This document shows positions 44,104-54,724 of a stretch of 64,000 bases of DNA, piece by piece (positions within the stretch are counted from its first letter, which is position 1; each line of letters begins with the position of its first letter). The stretch covers positions 372,001 through 436,000 of the forward strand of contig CM056877.1 in the NCBI GenBank assembly GCA_029876055.1. Reading direction: 5' to 3'. The notes under the pieces were generated by a model that was not told where the DNA came from, searched no databases, and worked only from the letters and a program-made list of their open reading frames with translations. The position numbers and the translations under genes are program-made. The stretch is from Madurella fahalii. Its lineage: Eukaryota; Ascomycota; Sordariomycetes; Sordariales.

Positions 44104-46772
44104 TCATGCGCCTTCCAGGCCAAACTGCTCCGTCCACTCATGATACTTGCCGATCTCGTCCCCGGCGACGGACGGCTTGACATGTTTCATGACAACAAAC
44201 AGATCCTCGGCCGTCAGTGACGGCTCCTTGAGCTTGTTAGGGGGGACCTTCTTCCATGTCATGGGGATGGCGCCGGGGTCGCCACCCTCACAGGGGGTGT
44301 AGTACTCGGAGCCGGCGTGCCGGATCTATCTCGCGGGCGTTAGTAAGGGACTGGGCTATCGGGAAGGGACACACGACACGGAACCTTTCTGAAATGCGTC
44401 GCCATCTGGACCTTCTTGACAGGCACCATGAGCCCATCCTGGATGGCATTCGCGATATCGCTGCCCGAGAAGCCCTCGGTGCGCCGGGCGAGCTCGTCGA
44501 TGTCCTTGTCGGTGCAGTCCCTGCCGAGGTCGCCCAAGTGGATCCTGAAGAGCTGCTTTCTCGCCTCGGCATCTGGGAGCGGGATGTGGATTCGCTTCTG
44601 AAAGCGCCGCCGCACGGCCGGGTCGAGCGACCACGGGAGGTTAGTGGCCGCAAGGACCAACACGCCCGAGTTGTCCTTGCCGACGCCGTCCATCTGCACC
44701 AGGAACTCTGTCTTCATGCGGGCCGTGTGTTCGTTCCCGCCGCCGGGTCCGCCGTCGCGGCTGCTGCACAGTGCGTCGATCTCGTCGATGAAGATTATAG
44801 CCGGCTTCTTTTCGCGAGCCAGCTCAAACAGCTGCCGGACGAGCCTTATTGTCGAGTTTCGCAGTTAGCCCCCCCATCGGTTCAATACTACTAGTACTAC
44901 TAGTAACTAGGAATAGGCAAGGCCTCAAGGACAGGATCTCATCTCCAGCTTACCCTTCGCTATCTCCAAACCACTTCGACATGACATCGCTGCTGCTGAT
45001 GCTGAACAGCGTATGCTCGACTTCGGTTGCGACGGCCTTGGCGAGGTAACTCTTCCCCGTGCCCGGAGGCCCGTAAAGGAGGATGGCACGGCGGGCCCTG
45101 CGCTTCCCCTGAAACATCTGGGGAAAGCGCAACGGGAAAATAATGGCCTCTTGGAGCTCCTCTTTCGCTGGGCCCAGGCCCGCGACATCGTCCCACTTGA
45201 TGTTGGGCTTCTCGGAGATGATCGAGGCCATCAACGACTCCCGAAGCTTCATGTCGCCGAACTGCTTGTCGACACGGTCGAGATCGGATGTATCTTGCTT
45301 TGCGGTCTGATTCTTACTCTCGGGCGGCTGGTGGTATGGCTGGTGGTACGGCTCGCTTGCTGGCATCGAGTCGGTCCTCCTGAGAGGGGTGAAGTTTGAC
45401 GCCGCGGCCAAGGCGTTGTTAGCGTGACCCGGGTCAGTGAGCGTCTCCCGCGGTACCACTCCATCGTCCTGCAGACTGGAAAGCTCCTGAGTAACGAGCC
45501 ACATGGCATGGATGAACTCGTCCCTGTCGAGTTTGCCGTTCTTGTCCACGTCAGCGCGCTCCCAGATCTCGCTGAGGAGCTGATCGTTGAGCCCAGCCTT
45601 CCTCATCACGGCGGCAGCCTGTTCGCCAGTAGCATACCAATTGCCAGTTTCCTTGACTAGGGTGTAAAACAGCCTTTCAAAGATGTCTCGGGAGGCTTGG
45701 GGAATCTCGTCGTTGTCAGGTCCTCGCTTGCCCTCTTTCGCCCACCACACATCGTCTCCTTCCTTTTCCTCCACGTGTACTTTCACTTCGGCTGTTCTGT
45801 CAGGAACTAGATCCCTTGGAACCGGCTCCGGTATTGTGCGCGGATGAGGACGGCCTCCTTTGATGATAGCATCCAAGAAGTCGGCTGTCACACCGTCACA
45901 TCCAACCGAGTACCGGTAGAAATCGTGGGCCGTGCCTCTCATGAGCGGCACCGCGTGTACAAAGAAGTTGTCGGGGTTATATGGGCACAAGGCGGTATTC
46001 TTCCCGACGGAGAATGACGTTAGGAAGGAGCGGTAGTATCCACCACCACCACTACTAGCACCAAGGTTTCGCAAGCAGTCGGCAACTTTGGGCCCAACAC
46101 GGTCCCATTGCGTGGTTCCATTTTCCAGCTTGATCAGCACGCCATCCTGCGCGCCAAAAAAGGCATACTGGATACTGGATGGCTGCAGACCGTGGTTGCT
46201 GAAATCGAGATACCGGGAGGCCAGTACGATGAAAGTGTCTGGAAAGCGGCCTTTGGAGCTGAGCTGCACGACTCCCGACCCGTAGTTGGGCTGTAGCCTC
46301 ATAAACCAGGCGCCGTAGGGCGAGAAACTAACATGATCGACGCTGTATGCGTTCCACCTGGGCGACGCGCCCTGGGTAACAGAGCGAATGGCTTCGATGA
46401 GGTCGGTGCGGTTTGTGCGAACTGGACGAGTCAGCGTACGCCGTAAGTCACGTCCAGAAATCAGGGCACAGCCTGCCTGGGCCCCTAGACACACGTACTC
46501 GTTCCATTTCGTTCCTGCAAGCAGTAGCTGCCGTCCGGAGAGGTCGACAGCCACTGGATGCGAGTGCCGGCCATGGACTTGTCGCTGAACAGTGCGCCAA
46601 GCTCGCCCCAAATGGCCTTGACACTGCCGCCAAGGTTGCACCTATGTCTTGCGTGAGTACTCCTGCCCCGATGTCGAATGGGACGTTACCATGACTCGAC
46701 GCACTGGAACGCATAGAGGTCGTTGCCAACCGCCCATGAGGACGAGTCGTCCCCGAAGTGGAAGAACACCAT
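44104..46772 (-). CDS. EH-domain/Vps4-type AAA ATPase fusion with N-terminal repeat domain, 791 aa
   Basis: Leftward from an ATG at 46772. The introns are 46642-46689, 46422-46498, 44845-44953 and 44326-44384 (branches CTAAC or ACTAAC, all in phase). Residues 1-260 hold about four related segments of 48-56 residues (around 2, 55, 103 and 159) with an aromatic-x-phi-x-x-x-G-x-W/Y/L pattern and no family I know. Residues about 316-394 are an EH domain with the intact calcium loop DVDKNGKLDRDE and the EF..AMWL helix. A Pro/Gln linker follows. The AAA motor has Walker A GPPGTGKS (526-533), Walker B IIFIDEID (581-588), RRRF arginine fingers and a Vps4-type C-terminus (YYTPCEGGDPGAIPMTW...FGLEG). 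The family's usual N-terminal MIT domain is absent. Vps4 disassembles ESCRT-III, and EH domains bind NPF peptides in endocytosis. A role joining these is inferred. Confidence 0.88.
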
Positions 46773-47493
46773 GTTGCCGGCACAGAGATTGCGCCCGATG
46801 AAACCGTGAAGTCGCTTGGTAACAAAGCTCAAAGAAGGCGCGCGTCGGCTGAAACAGATGGAAGAAATACCTCTCCGATCGAAGCTGAGTGTCTGGAGCC
46901 AGACGAACTGAGGGGGCCCAAGCCAGCTCGGACCCTGCAATGTTCCCCTCAGCTGAACTTTGCGGCTGGCATCAGTTAATCGCTCCGCGGCGCCACGTGG
47001 CGTTCAGAGGCGACTTAGCGTCGGATGCGTTTCTGTGCGTTGCCAGCACCAAGACAGCCCCAATTTTCGGGGTTCACCCCCCCTCTTTGCCAGACCAAAC
47101 CGCCAGTCTAGCAGGATAGTTGAGTCTGTAGGTCCTGAGCAAAACGGCCCGAGAACGCGTTTTCTAAGGTTTTCGTCGAATTAAAGCGTTTCTAGGGCAT
47201 CTGAAGCCTTTACTTACCCTCTTACATACTACCTCTACGCCACTTGCATACTACCTAGTGAGTTTTTGATAAACTGTCCCCAGAGGACAGGGTCCCTTTC
47301 ATCAGAGGGCCACACTTTCTGGGATAGCGCCTCGGCGACCGGAACTTGCCGTGGGCCCATTTTTCTTTTACGCCATTAGCAGGGTCATCCTGGCCATTAC
47401 TCCTTAGACAGGACAATAAATTCAGCACTCTTTTCTATAGCAGTTGCAGGCTCAATTGCCGAGCTTTCTTTGCGTGCAAAGCGATCTCCCTCT

Positions 47494-47605
47494 GACCAGA
47501 AGGAACCCTATCTGCATATGTTGTTTTGACCTTGTTTAAGCTGTAGGGCCTGAATTACGGCGGTATTACCTGGCCTGTCTTGTCTATCTTGTCTGTCTGG
47601 CATTT
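47494..47605. repeat. Diverged repeat, copy A
   Basis: Shares with 48478-48580 the order ACCAG..., CTATCTGCATAT, TTGTTTTGACC, TGTAGG, GCCTGGCC and TGTCTG, at roughly three-quarters identity by eye in the best 45 bases. On the minus strand both copies can be read as GQNN-x-CR, so the source may have been coding. The copies lie in direct orientation about 980 bases apart. Confidence 0.6.
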
Positions 47606-48477
47606 GACTATCTTCGGCCTCCCCCTTGTTTTGATGGGTATGTGGGTGTAGATGTGTGTTTCTGTAGCGTTTCAGTATAACTACTTTACTTAATACCCTA
47701 AAACACGTAGAACGCAAGCAAGTAGTAGGGAAGCTAGTGATATAAGAATTATAATTTTGAGGAAGAAAGTGTAGCTTGCCTCTAGGCATGCTAATGCGTA
47801 TTGGAAATTGCCTATAATTGGTGAAGTAGGTAGAGTATTTGGATTGTATAGCGATCCTTCCTCAAGAAACTAAATAATCTATATCTATTATCAATACTAG
47901 ATGTTAGTTCTCCCCTCTGTCTTTCGATATAGTTATTAATAACTATTGTTATACTGTTATAGTAAGGTACGGTGTACATTATAAATAGACAGAGTAACGA
48001 AAAAGTAAAGAGAAATGGGATTCTAGTGTTTAGGAAAGGGGAGGAGGGAGGCTATAACGGTATAAGGGAGCTAGCCTAGTACCATGCCTCGAAGGTCAGA
48101 CGTAGTTAGTTCGTATCCCTTTAGGGGACAGAATCCTAGTCCCGAAAGTGTATCTTCATCGCGAATATATGGGAGGCGTTCTAGAGGACCCGATGGGTAT
48201 AAACGAAGTAGAATGGGCGACGTCTTCCGGCCTCTATCGCCGGCGCCGTTTATAGTCGTTACAGAGGCAGCCACGATCCGGGAACGCGAATGTGATCTCG
48301 TCTGGCAAAACATCGGGTGAAAGTTGGGTCGAGCTTGCTGAATTAGCAATTACAGTCGTGGAACAGCGGAGATTTTGCGCCATAAAGTAGTTGCAAACTC
48401 AAGTGAAGAGATTCCGTTGCATGCGAAAAATGAAAAAAAAAAAAAAAAAAAAGAAGAGGAGGAAGAAGAAGTCTCCT

Positions 48478-48580
48478 TCTAACCAGGGGAGAGCTATCTG
48501 CACATATTGTTTTGACCCGATTGGGTTGTAGGAAGCTGTTGTTGTGGTTGCCTGGCCTCGCCGTCTGTCCAAGTCATCAT
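48478..48580. repeat. Diverged repeat, copy B
   Basis: Second copy of the segment at 47494-47605 and in the same orientation, preceded by a purine-rich stretch and a run of 20 A. The two copies flank the AT-rich relic and could be terminal remnants of one mobile element or two fragments of a dispersed family. Confidence 0.6.
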
Positions 48581-49468
48581 CATGATCGATGACGAACCCG
48601 CTTCTTGATAGCCAAGTCCGTAGCCGGATCACGTTCATCAGGCTAGGCTTAGCACGGCCCAAACCAACCTGTTTTTTGAGCGCGGACTAGACGCCTGTAC
48701 AATACAATACCGTTCTTTCGCTCTTAGGCCAGTCCGCGACAATGGTGATAGGGGCCACTGCACCTCGGCTCACCCAAACCCGCCAATCAGGGGCAGCCGT
48801 GGGCCAAATCGGAGACGTTGCGAGGAGACAGCCCTGAGCAATCGGGGTTGGGTGTGGTAGGATACCAAGTGCACGGACTTCTATCACGTCGCAGTGTTTC
48901 CAATAAGCCTCCGACCCCCATCGAGCCCTGTACGAAGTTTCACAAGGTTCGCTCTCTCATAGCAGGGGTCGCTGCGGGGTTCAGGAGCTGAAACTCTCAC
49001 TTGGCACCATCTTCTAGAGGGTCAAACGTTAGTTATACGGCCAACTCGGCGCACTGCATGTGAGGAACGACGCTCAGATTCCGTGTCACACAGTCACACT
49101 CCAGAGTCTCCACCCCAGCTTCTCCAAGCCGTTACAAAACTCGGCGCTCAGTGCGAATCGGGCCGCTCCGCCACCATCACGATGCCGAGTTCGCAAGTTC
49201 TCCGGTCAACCACCCCAAACCGTCACACACCCTTTCCCCCTCCGCACGGTCAGTCTGCGACACTCACCTTCAACACCAGTTCGCAAACCCCTCCAACTCC
49301 CCCCACACATCCTTCCGCCCCCGCTTTTGCTTCCGGATTCCTCGCATTATATTTCAAGCAGAATTATCCCGCCATGTGGTCGCTTATGCCGATCGTCCAT
49401 GTCGAAGCCTTTTCTTGGCCTTGGCTTTCCCTTGGAGCCAGACATTTTGACCGCAGTGTAAGCGAACC

Positions 49469-50727
49469 ATGAATAGCGACATCGTGGGTGACCGGTCGGT
49501 CAACACCAATGTCGCGATATGGGTCTTGATCAGCACATCGGCGGCCTTCCTGTTTGGCCGCCTGTGGTGTCGGCATCACTCTGCGAAGTTGTGGTGGGAT
49601 GACTTGGTGCTCACCATCTCATGGGTACGGAACACTCATGTGCTCTTTCCAACTTTCCCAACGAAAACCATTTCTTTGAGCTGATACGATGAACATTCAG
49701 ATGCTCCTCCTAGTCGCGGGCGCGCTCATTACCCGCCTCATCACCGTTGGGCCTACCACCGACCGCTCATCCGGCGCCGAAAAGCGATTCTTCTTCCAAC
49801 TCCAAAACACATCAATACTGCTCACAACGCTAGCGACGAGCTGGACCAAGGTCGCCTTCGCTATCACCTTGACGCGGATTGCTCAAAACAAGATCCAGCT
49901 GTGTTTCCTCTGGATGACCATTGTGACGGCAAACCTCGTCCTCATACCGGGTATAACATCGACATTCATCCCGGCTTGCGTCGATCCGAGGGCGAGGTTT
50001 CGGCCGGTGAATAAGCTGTGCTGGGAACTTAGTGTCCTACAGTCCCTGGGTAGTGCGACGATCGGTGAGGCTCCCTTTTCCTGTTACCGTCTTTGTCCGC
50101 TCCTGCGGTTGCTGAGGAAAGAATGTGCAACTAACACGTGTTGTGGCAAACAAGTCTACGGCGGCGTGATCGACATCTTGCTCGCTCTCTTCCCCTGGCT
50201 CATCCTCCGCAAGACCCGGTTGGAAACTCGCGAGAAGATTGGCCTCAGCGTTGCCATGAGCCTCGGTGCCTTGACGGGCGTCATCGTGATCCTCCGAACT
50301 TTTTATGGGCTTGTCCAGGGTGATTACAATTTTGGTACGGGAACACTATGCCCCACCTAAATATCTAGGGACCCCCTTTTTCCAGCCAGAGGCCTAACAA
50401 AGCAGGACAGACTTCATGATCTTCATTTCCATCTTCAACTTCCTCGAACCCTGCGTCACCATCATCGCCCAGGCAATTCCAATGTTCCGCGTGCTGTTCA
50501 TGAACAACAGCGCCAAGCGGGGCACGCATGAATCCTCCTCCAAGCGGAATTACATCTCGTCGCCGATTTTGCAACGGTCGCGGGACGGGTCGGTGTCCTT
50601 GGCTGCGGTGCCGATTTCCATGTCGGAGAACGAGGTTTGGGGTGGTAAGGTCATGAGCAGGGGCAACGAGGGGTTGGGTTGGGGGCATACCAGGCTTGGG
50701 GAGAGGCGGGTGCATGATATGATTTGA
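49469..50727 (+). CDS. Rhodopsin-domain (Pth11-like) integral membrane protein, 338 aa
   Basis: Four exons with introns 49625-49700, 50065-50154 and 50335-50410 (branches CTAAC), all in phase. The order of features is that of the fungal rhodopsin-domain family: a short outer N-terminus, TM1 (VAIWVLISTSAAFLFGRLW), the WWDD motif after it, TM2 with LLLVAGALITR, then WTKVAFAITLTRI, VTANLVLIP, a Cys-Trp loop, VYGGVIDILLALFPWLILRKT and the final helices ending EPCVTIIAQAIPMFRVL. A cytoplasmic Ser-rich tail of about 75 residues follows. Pth11 relatives sense surface or nutrient cues, but most members of this family have no assigned ligand. It is in the plasma membrane by inference. Confidence 0.86.
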
Positions 50728-51140
50728 GGGGTGTATGACTTGTCAAGATAGTAAGGATGTATGATTTATGACGGTACGGACGGATATACGATTATGAGTG
50801 TTACATGTATATATAAGTTATTCATTCAAAGCCTTTTGTTCTTTGCGGAGATACCCCGACACCAATGCTCTACATCCCTGCTAGTAGGCAGAGTATAATA
50901 TCTAGTAGAGTCCTGTCCTGTCCTGGCGTCTTGATCGCACATCACCTACGACATGATGCTTCCCTCCAGGGCGGTACCGGGTAATTCCCGACAAAGAAGT
51001 CCACATACACAAAATGCTACGGAGTGATTGTATAAATTATGCCACCCCTATCACGGCAGTTGTTATTCTCGTTCCGTTTTTATGTAACCATAAGTTACTT
51101 GAACTCAACAGTGCCTGGCATCATAAGACTGTCTTTCCCG
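50728..51140. other. Spacer, no gene seen
   Basis: 3' flank of the membrane-protein gene. No repeat or RNA gene is visible. Confidence 0.45.
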
Positions 51141-51960
51141 GACGACTCGCTCTGGTACTAGTACTTGATCCTGAAGCTCTTGGAATAGACAGGTGCCGCG
51201 GCGTCGTCGCAGTCCTTTCGCTCCCTCGCCGTCGCGTCGAACAGAGCCCTGATCCGCGAGGTCATGGTTCACCCCCCGGACAATGTAGTAGCTATCCACT
51301 CCGCGGACGCTCAGCACCCGTCCGTTCCCGACTACCACGCAAGTCGTCAGGGTTCGGTTGCCGCCACCGCCGCCGTCGCCCAGCCTCGTCCACATGAGCC
51401 CAGAGAAGGTTAGCACGTATGCGTCATTACAGCATCGCTGATTAAGGGACATGCTGGGTCCTGGCAGTTCATGCCGTCGAAGACGCCGTCCGGGTGGGTC
51501 GGAGTCCGCCTGTCAACAAGATTAGGCCTGAACCTCCGCACGAGGGAGCAAAGTCGAATGAAGCGGACCGAGGTCCCGAGCAGTGTCATCAGGAACGCGC
51601 TGCAGGCGTTGCAGTCGGCGTTGTTCCGGATGATTTTGTCTGGGGTATTGAAGGACAGCAAGTCGGTCATGTTCTTCAGTCCGCTGAGGCCCTTTGCGTG
51701 AACCCGTTGCGGCTCCGCCGATGACGATGCTCGTGCCATTCGCCGTGATTGCGGAGGCGCACATCTGATAAGGAACGAGGTCTTTGAATAGATCTGGGTC
51801 CCCGGCGTGACGGCATCCCACTTGCCGTCAGCCGTGAATTCCACATGAGCCGGCTCCCCTCTTCCACGTTGAGCCTGTAGAGCCAAGCGCCGCCCCTCAT
51901 GTAGGAATCGCTCCCGTCTAGATTGGTCTAAGATATCGGCGTATACTGACGGTTGCAACC
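51141..51960 (-). pseudogene. Frame-broken kelch-repeat protein remnant
   Basis: Kelch-like segments appear on the minus strand, in order but in different frames. They are a GGAWLYRLNVEEG segment (about 51900-51850), then MCASAITANGTSIVIGG (about 51765-51715), then LKNMTDLLSFNTPD (about 51685-51640), and finally AYVLTFSGLMW...TCVVVGNGRVLSVRG (about 51425-51295). The last resembles the VYVLSLPSFxW...HTCxxVGxRQMLxVGG repeat of fungal kelch/galactose-oxidase-type propellers. The frame changes at least twice, with no convincing introns at the break points, so I call a decayed gene. A real gene with odd introns is the alternative. It lies between the rhodopsin-domain gene and the AA9 gene. Confidence 0.45.
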
Positions 51961-52306
51961 GTCGTTGCTGTTGTTGCGGAGGCGTTCTTGGCGATGGGTG
52001 TTACGTTGCATTCAGGGTTTGACGTTTGACATGAGACATGTGCTGCTTGTTGCTAGCTTCATACCTGAGGTAGTAAGTACTTGGTAACTATGATTGCTTG
52101 TAGAGTGAGAAAATGATTGTGTTCACTGACATCGTAGGTCTTGCAGATTGTCAATGCTCGCGCATTTGCTCAACGTACTCACACATAGGCTGCGGCTGAA
52201 TTACACCATGTCGGCGCACACCGTGTCCTGCCTCTAGTACAAATATGTACATATGCCATCAAAAGTCACGCCCACCCTCGCCATACTCCGCGCTCCAAGC
52301 ACTTCT
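51961..52306. other. Spacer, no gene seen
   Basis: The 3' flank of the AA9 gene and the 5' flank of the kelch remnant. Nothing notable is seen. Confidence 0.45.
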
Positions 52307-53277
52307 CTAAGCGGAAAAGTCCCTAGCCTTCAACGAGCCGGCGCCCTTCCACACAGGAGGGCCGGGGACGACGTACTTCTGGGGGATCGAGTGGTCGTTG
52401 ATCGGCACCTGATTCAGTCGTTTGATTAGACTCTAACGCATTCTCGGTACTCGGTACGCAATCACACTCACCCGGATGTTGGAGTCGGAGTTCGAGCAGT
52501 AGCCCGGAATAGCCGTCTTGTACGAAGCGCCGGGCTGGGCGGAGCCGGATCCGGTAATCTTGACCTGGGCGCACTCAGGGTAGAATTGGGGTGCGTTGGC
52601 CTGGTGCAGGGCGATCAACTCGTGGCGGATCAGGTAGTTGCCCGGGGCGAGACCCTCTGCATGCTAGGTTAATCCTGCACAACAATCGTCTGGGTGAGCA
52701 GAGAAGACGTACGAGGAATCCTGCTAGTGTATCCCTTGTTGCCACCGACGAGCTTGGCAATCGCCCAACCCGAGGGCCGCTCCGTGTCGAGGAAGACCGT
52801 GGTGCCGTCGCCGCTGAAGCCGGCCTCGTCAATCTTGAACCAGCCGGCGCCTGACCCGTCGCATGAGCTGAACTCGCCGGGGCATTTGTACATCCAGACG
52901 ATGATGGGGCCCTGGCTGTGTGTCCACTGCTGCCAGATGGCTGTAACTTCATCGCCCGGCTTCGCCTCAGCGCTCAGGGTTGCCGACCGGCCGCCGTTGC
53001 AGCGCAGCTTCTGGTCGGTACAGGACGTGACGGGGTTGTAGTCGGGCCATTGCCACTGGATGACGTTGGGGGTGTTGGAGGGAGAGAAGCCTTGGTATCT
53101 GTAGGTTCCTCGTAAGCCTCTGATCGCCTTGACTAAGGTACGATGCCATGGGATCACACGTAGATGGACTTACCCGGGGTAGTTCTTGCCAGCGATAACG
53201 TAGCTAGTGACGGCGCCGTGTGCGGCTGCTTCGGCGGCGAGCAGGGTGACTGCGGCAAAGGCCGAGTTGAGCATCAT
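52307..53277 (-). CDS. AA9 lytic polysaccharide monooxygenase, 258 aa
   Basis: Leftward from an ATG at 53277. The introns are 53099-53173, 52657-52712 and 52409-52471, all in phase. The signal peptide ends at Ala19, so His20 of HGAV becomes the N-terminal copper ligand. The second histidine-brace residue is His95 in THSQGP. The axial Tyr189 and its partner Gln are in APQFYPECAQ. YQGFSPSNTP and RHELIALHQA are standard AA9 blocks. It has no cellulose-binding module, and the short C-terminal tail ends soon after the fold. The enzyme oxidatively cleaves cellulose or related beta-glucans outside the cell, using copper and a reductant. All active-site residues are intact. Regiospecificity (C1 or C4) cannot be read with confidence. 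CreA-type sites and a TATA-like box lie upstream. Confidence 0.93.
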
Positions 53278-53418
53278 GGTGCCGATAGGGTAGCAACGAC
53301 AGGGGACGAAGGATGTCTTCTTTGTTGGGCGCGCAAAGAGCACTGCAATGTCGAGACTTGGGGCTAGCAGACGGTCCCTGGCTCCTGGGATGTCAAGTGC
53401 CGTGGTGCGAGACCTCAA

Positions 53419-53426
53419 ATATTATA
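53419..53426 (-). promoter_or_regulatory. TATA-like box of the AA9 gene
   Basis: TATAATAT on the minus strand, about 140 bases before the AA9 start codon. The position is right for a fungal core promoter with a moderately long leader. It is a consensus match only. Confidence 0.45.
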
Positions 53427-53473
53427 GCAGCACCGCTGCGCCATCGACGCAAGCCGGCACCTGGCCCAACGTT

Positions 53474-53493
53474 CCCCAGGTTCTGCACCCCGG
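53474..53493 (-). promoter_or_regulatory. Paired CreA/CRE1-type sites upstream of the AA9 gene
   Basis: Two SYGGRG matches lie eight bases apart on the minus strand: CTGGGG (53479-53474) and CCGGGG (53493-53488). They are about 200 bases before the start codon. CreA/CRE1 represses cellulase genes in glucose and often acts through closely paired sites. Such short words occur by chance, so the pairing and location are the only support. Confidence 0.4.
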
Positions 53494-54724
53494 ATCCAAT
53501 CTTTCAATTTATCGGCTAATGTGCGAGTGCTGGGGGATAATTGCGCCTTTTATGCACGCATGATGGGTTTCCTGGCCAGCGACTGGCGGAAACGTGTTTC
53601 GGCAAGCATCTAGATTAATATAAAGTAACCGCCCCATCGTGGATCGCTACGTTGTCTTCCGTAGTACCGGAAAGAAGTGCCGATGCTTCTGTTTTCGATA
53701 TTAGGCCGAGCTCCGTGGTTCTGGCATGACGCCAATCCCTCAGGCGGCTGCCATGTCTCCTCCAAGGGCAGCCAATCTTGTGCGCTGCGGTGTTCGGATG
53801 TCGTCTACGCGATCCGTATTACTACTGCCTCGTATGCCGCTGTTGGATGCACTGGCCGTGGTCGCCAAGGTCGTCGATCGCTTCGCCCACCTAGAGCCCC
53901 TACCGTACCTTGCCTCACCCTTTGCGAGCCTGACATTGTTAAGGTGCCTTAGTCAGGCAGGCCGGTGGTTTCTACGAAACACAACCCAATTTCGCATCGA
54001 GCCCGTCGACAAAGCAATCCACTGCTGAGCAAAGTCCGCTTGGATGGCCAAGGTATGCGGCTGCACGTGCCGAGCGGACCGTCTCCTGGCGATCGCTCGA
54101 ACCGGGATGGTTCTCCGCCATTGAATACGATCGATATCCGCGGCGCTCCCGGCCGTTGAAGTGAAAGTTCCCGGGCGCAGCAAGTACAGTAATTGCAAAG
54201 CTGCAAATATCTGCATCTGCGTGTGTGCATCGGAGTAGTCGTTGCCGCGGCGGCCTGCGCATGTTGCACTCAGAATGCGGAAGCACAAAACGGGGCACAT
54301 GATCCTTCGCAATGTGGCTACGGTGGGTAGGGTGTGCCATAATCTGAATAGGCCGTCAAATCCAGGTTTTCGTCTTTGTTGGTCTGGCAAAGCGAACGAC
54401 CGAAACCTCGAGTTGGCGGCAGGTGGATACCTATGCACCACTCGTGGGTAGGTAATCAAAAGGGAGAAACATGTTATCGGACAGTAAAATGAGCCTGTGG
54501 CAGCAACAACTTGGACGGTGCTAGTTTGACAAGGCCTGGGATTGGGTTGCTGGTAGAGTGGGATGCCCGCGGCAACAGCCCTGGACCCTCAGTCTTGACA
54601 ACAGGGGATCTGGTGCGTTGACTTAGCCAAATGATGCAAGTGACCATCAATCTGTCTGGAGCGGGCGAGAGCGACATCCATGCATGTAAAAGATGGCCCT
54701 ACATAAGGTAAGCATCCTGTACTC

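Larger units (their letters stand above)
46773..49468. other. AT-rich relic region, no intact gene
   Basis: From about 47200 to 48060 the sequence is strongly AT-rich with TATA-like runs, unlike the flanking genes, as expected for old repeat-induced mutation. A diverged repeat pair lies at 47494-47605 and 48478-48580, and a run of 20 A at 48433-48452. A 78-codon ATG frame at 48084-48320 (MPRRSD start, Ser/Arg-rich) sits between them and might be a remnant of an element's first gene. I do not support it as a gene. Confidence 0.5.
53278..54724. other. Upstream region of the AA9 gene, no gene seen
   Basis: The first 220 bases carry the promoter elements annotated separately. The rest has only short conflicting frames on both strands and no repeats. 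Confidence 0.45.

Noticed and set aside
48084..48320. 78-codon ATG frame (MPRRSD start, Ser/Arg-rich)
   Set aside because: It lies in an AT-rich relic between diverged repeats, has no domain and is more likely a fragment of an old element than a gene.
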